Shown in pieces: positions 13,131-13,315 of a stretch of DNA of 13,315 nucleotides. Both the position numbers and the translations under genes were made by a program. Under the pieces are notes generated by a model. That model had not been told where the DNA came from. It searched no databases and worked only from the letters and a program-made list of their open reading frames with translations. The stretch's first letter is position 1. Every line of letters starts with the position of its first letter. Source of the DNA: Candidatus Woesearchaeota archaeon (GTDB taxonomy: Archaea > Nanobdellota > Nanobdellia > Woesearchaeales > DSVV01); the NCBI GenBank assembly GCA_016205905.1, contig JACQSP010000012.1:1-13315 (forward strand), given 5' to 3'.

Positions 13131-13315
13131 ATAGCTGGCGAATTAAATAATCGAATAAATTTGTTTATAATGCCGAACATAAATTATTTATCAAATTAGT
13201 TATGTTCGGCAAATGTATAGTCACGGACATTAATAATTACACATGTAGTTCCGTGACTATATTCGTGGACTTTAACTAAATAGATACTAGTATTAAAGTC
13301 CACCACTATAGTAAC
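13130..13315. repeat. Hairpin array D (continues past the window end)
   Basis: D0: degenerate unit 13137-13174 (GGC/GCC, ATTA/TAAT and AA/TT pairs with bulges). D1: TGCCGAACATAA 13171-13182 with complement 13200-13211, 12 bp perfect, 17-nt loop. D2: TATAGTCACGGA 13216-13227 with complement 13250-13261, 12 bp perfect, 22-nt loop. D3: GTGGACTTTAA 13265-13275 with complement 13293-13303, 11 bp perfect, 17-nt loop. The last bases, CTATAGTAAC (13306-13315), look like the start of another unit. D2 and D3 are the intact counterparts of A3 and A4. Confidence 0.85.

Overview
The window looks like a chromosomal piece of an AT-rich archaeon, most likely a DPANN-type lineage such as Woesearchaeota or Pacearchaeota. 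This is inferred from gene content and promoter layout, not from a marker gene. At least five genes have a TATA box centred about 26 bp upstream of the start codon, which implies leaderless archaeal transcripts. Others have a GGTG/GAGG-type ribosome binding site. The housekeeping genes are archaeal in style: enolase, cofactor-independent phosphoglycerate mutase, a divergent CTP synthase and a proteasomal/Cdc48-like AAA ATPase.

Layout. 2-781: 3' part of an AAA/DUF4143-type ATPase gene (+). 772-930: hairpin array A. 990-2789: a MutS-family ATPase without a mismatch-recognition domain (-). 2790-3479: a long gene-free region with three palindromes on an exact 32-bp period, two competing fold-backs, and hairpin array B (five tandem hairpins) running up to the enolase promoter. 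3480-4805: enolase (+). 4907-5498 and 5495-6100: a HEPN/nucleotidyltransferase pair in which the nucleotidyltransferase carries an N-terminal helix-turn-helix; three copies of a 19-bp motif surround its promoter. 6144-6237: hairpin pair C. 6251-8861: a probable operon of three small genes (two membrane microproteins), gpmI and an M50 protease. 8922-9025: a large hairpin/dispersed repeat. 9052-9594: an unrecognised gene (-). 9699-10904: AAA ATPase (-), divergent from pyrG at 11036-12961 (+). 13053-13130: an inverted copy of the dispersed repeat, followed by hairpin array D, which runs off the window.

Enolase and GpmI are consecutive glycolytic enzymes (3-phosphoglycerate to 2-phosphoglycerate to PEP). 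CTP synthase feeds nucleotide synthesis. The HEPN/MNT pair is a toxin-antitoxin-like module.

The most unusual content is between genes. Four intergenic arrays (A-D) hold about a dozen hairpins with 8-19 bp stems, mostly perfect, and AT-rich loops that are mostly 12-22 nt. The stems differ from hairpin to hairpin, so each pairing is kept by compensating differences between the two arms. Many still share a GRAC-W-TAA core next to the loop and a TATAG-like junction between units. Two units recur at opposite ends of the window, which shows a dispersed family. I do not recognise this family.
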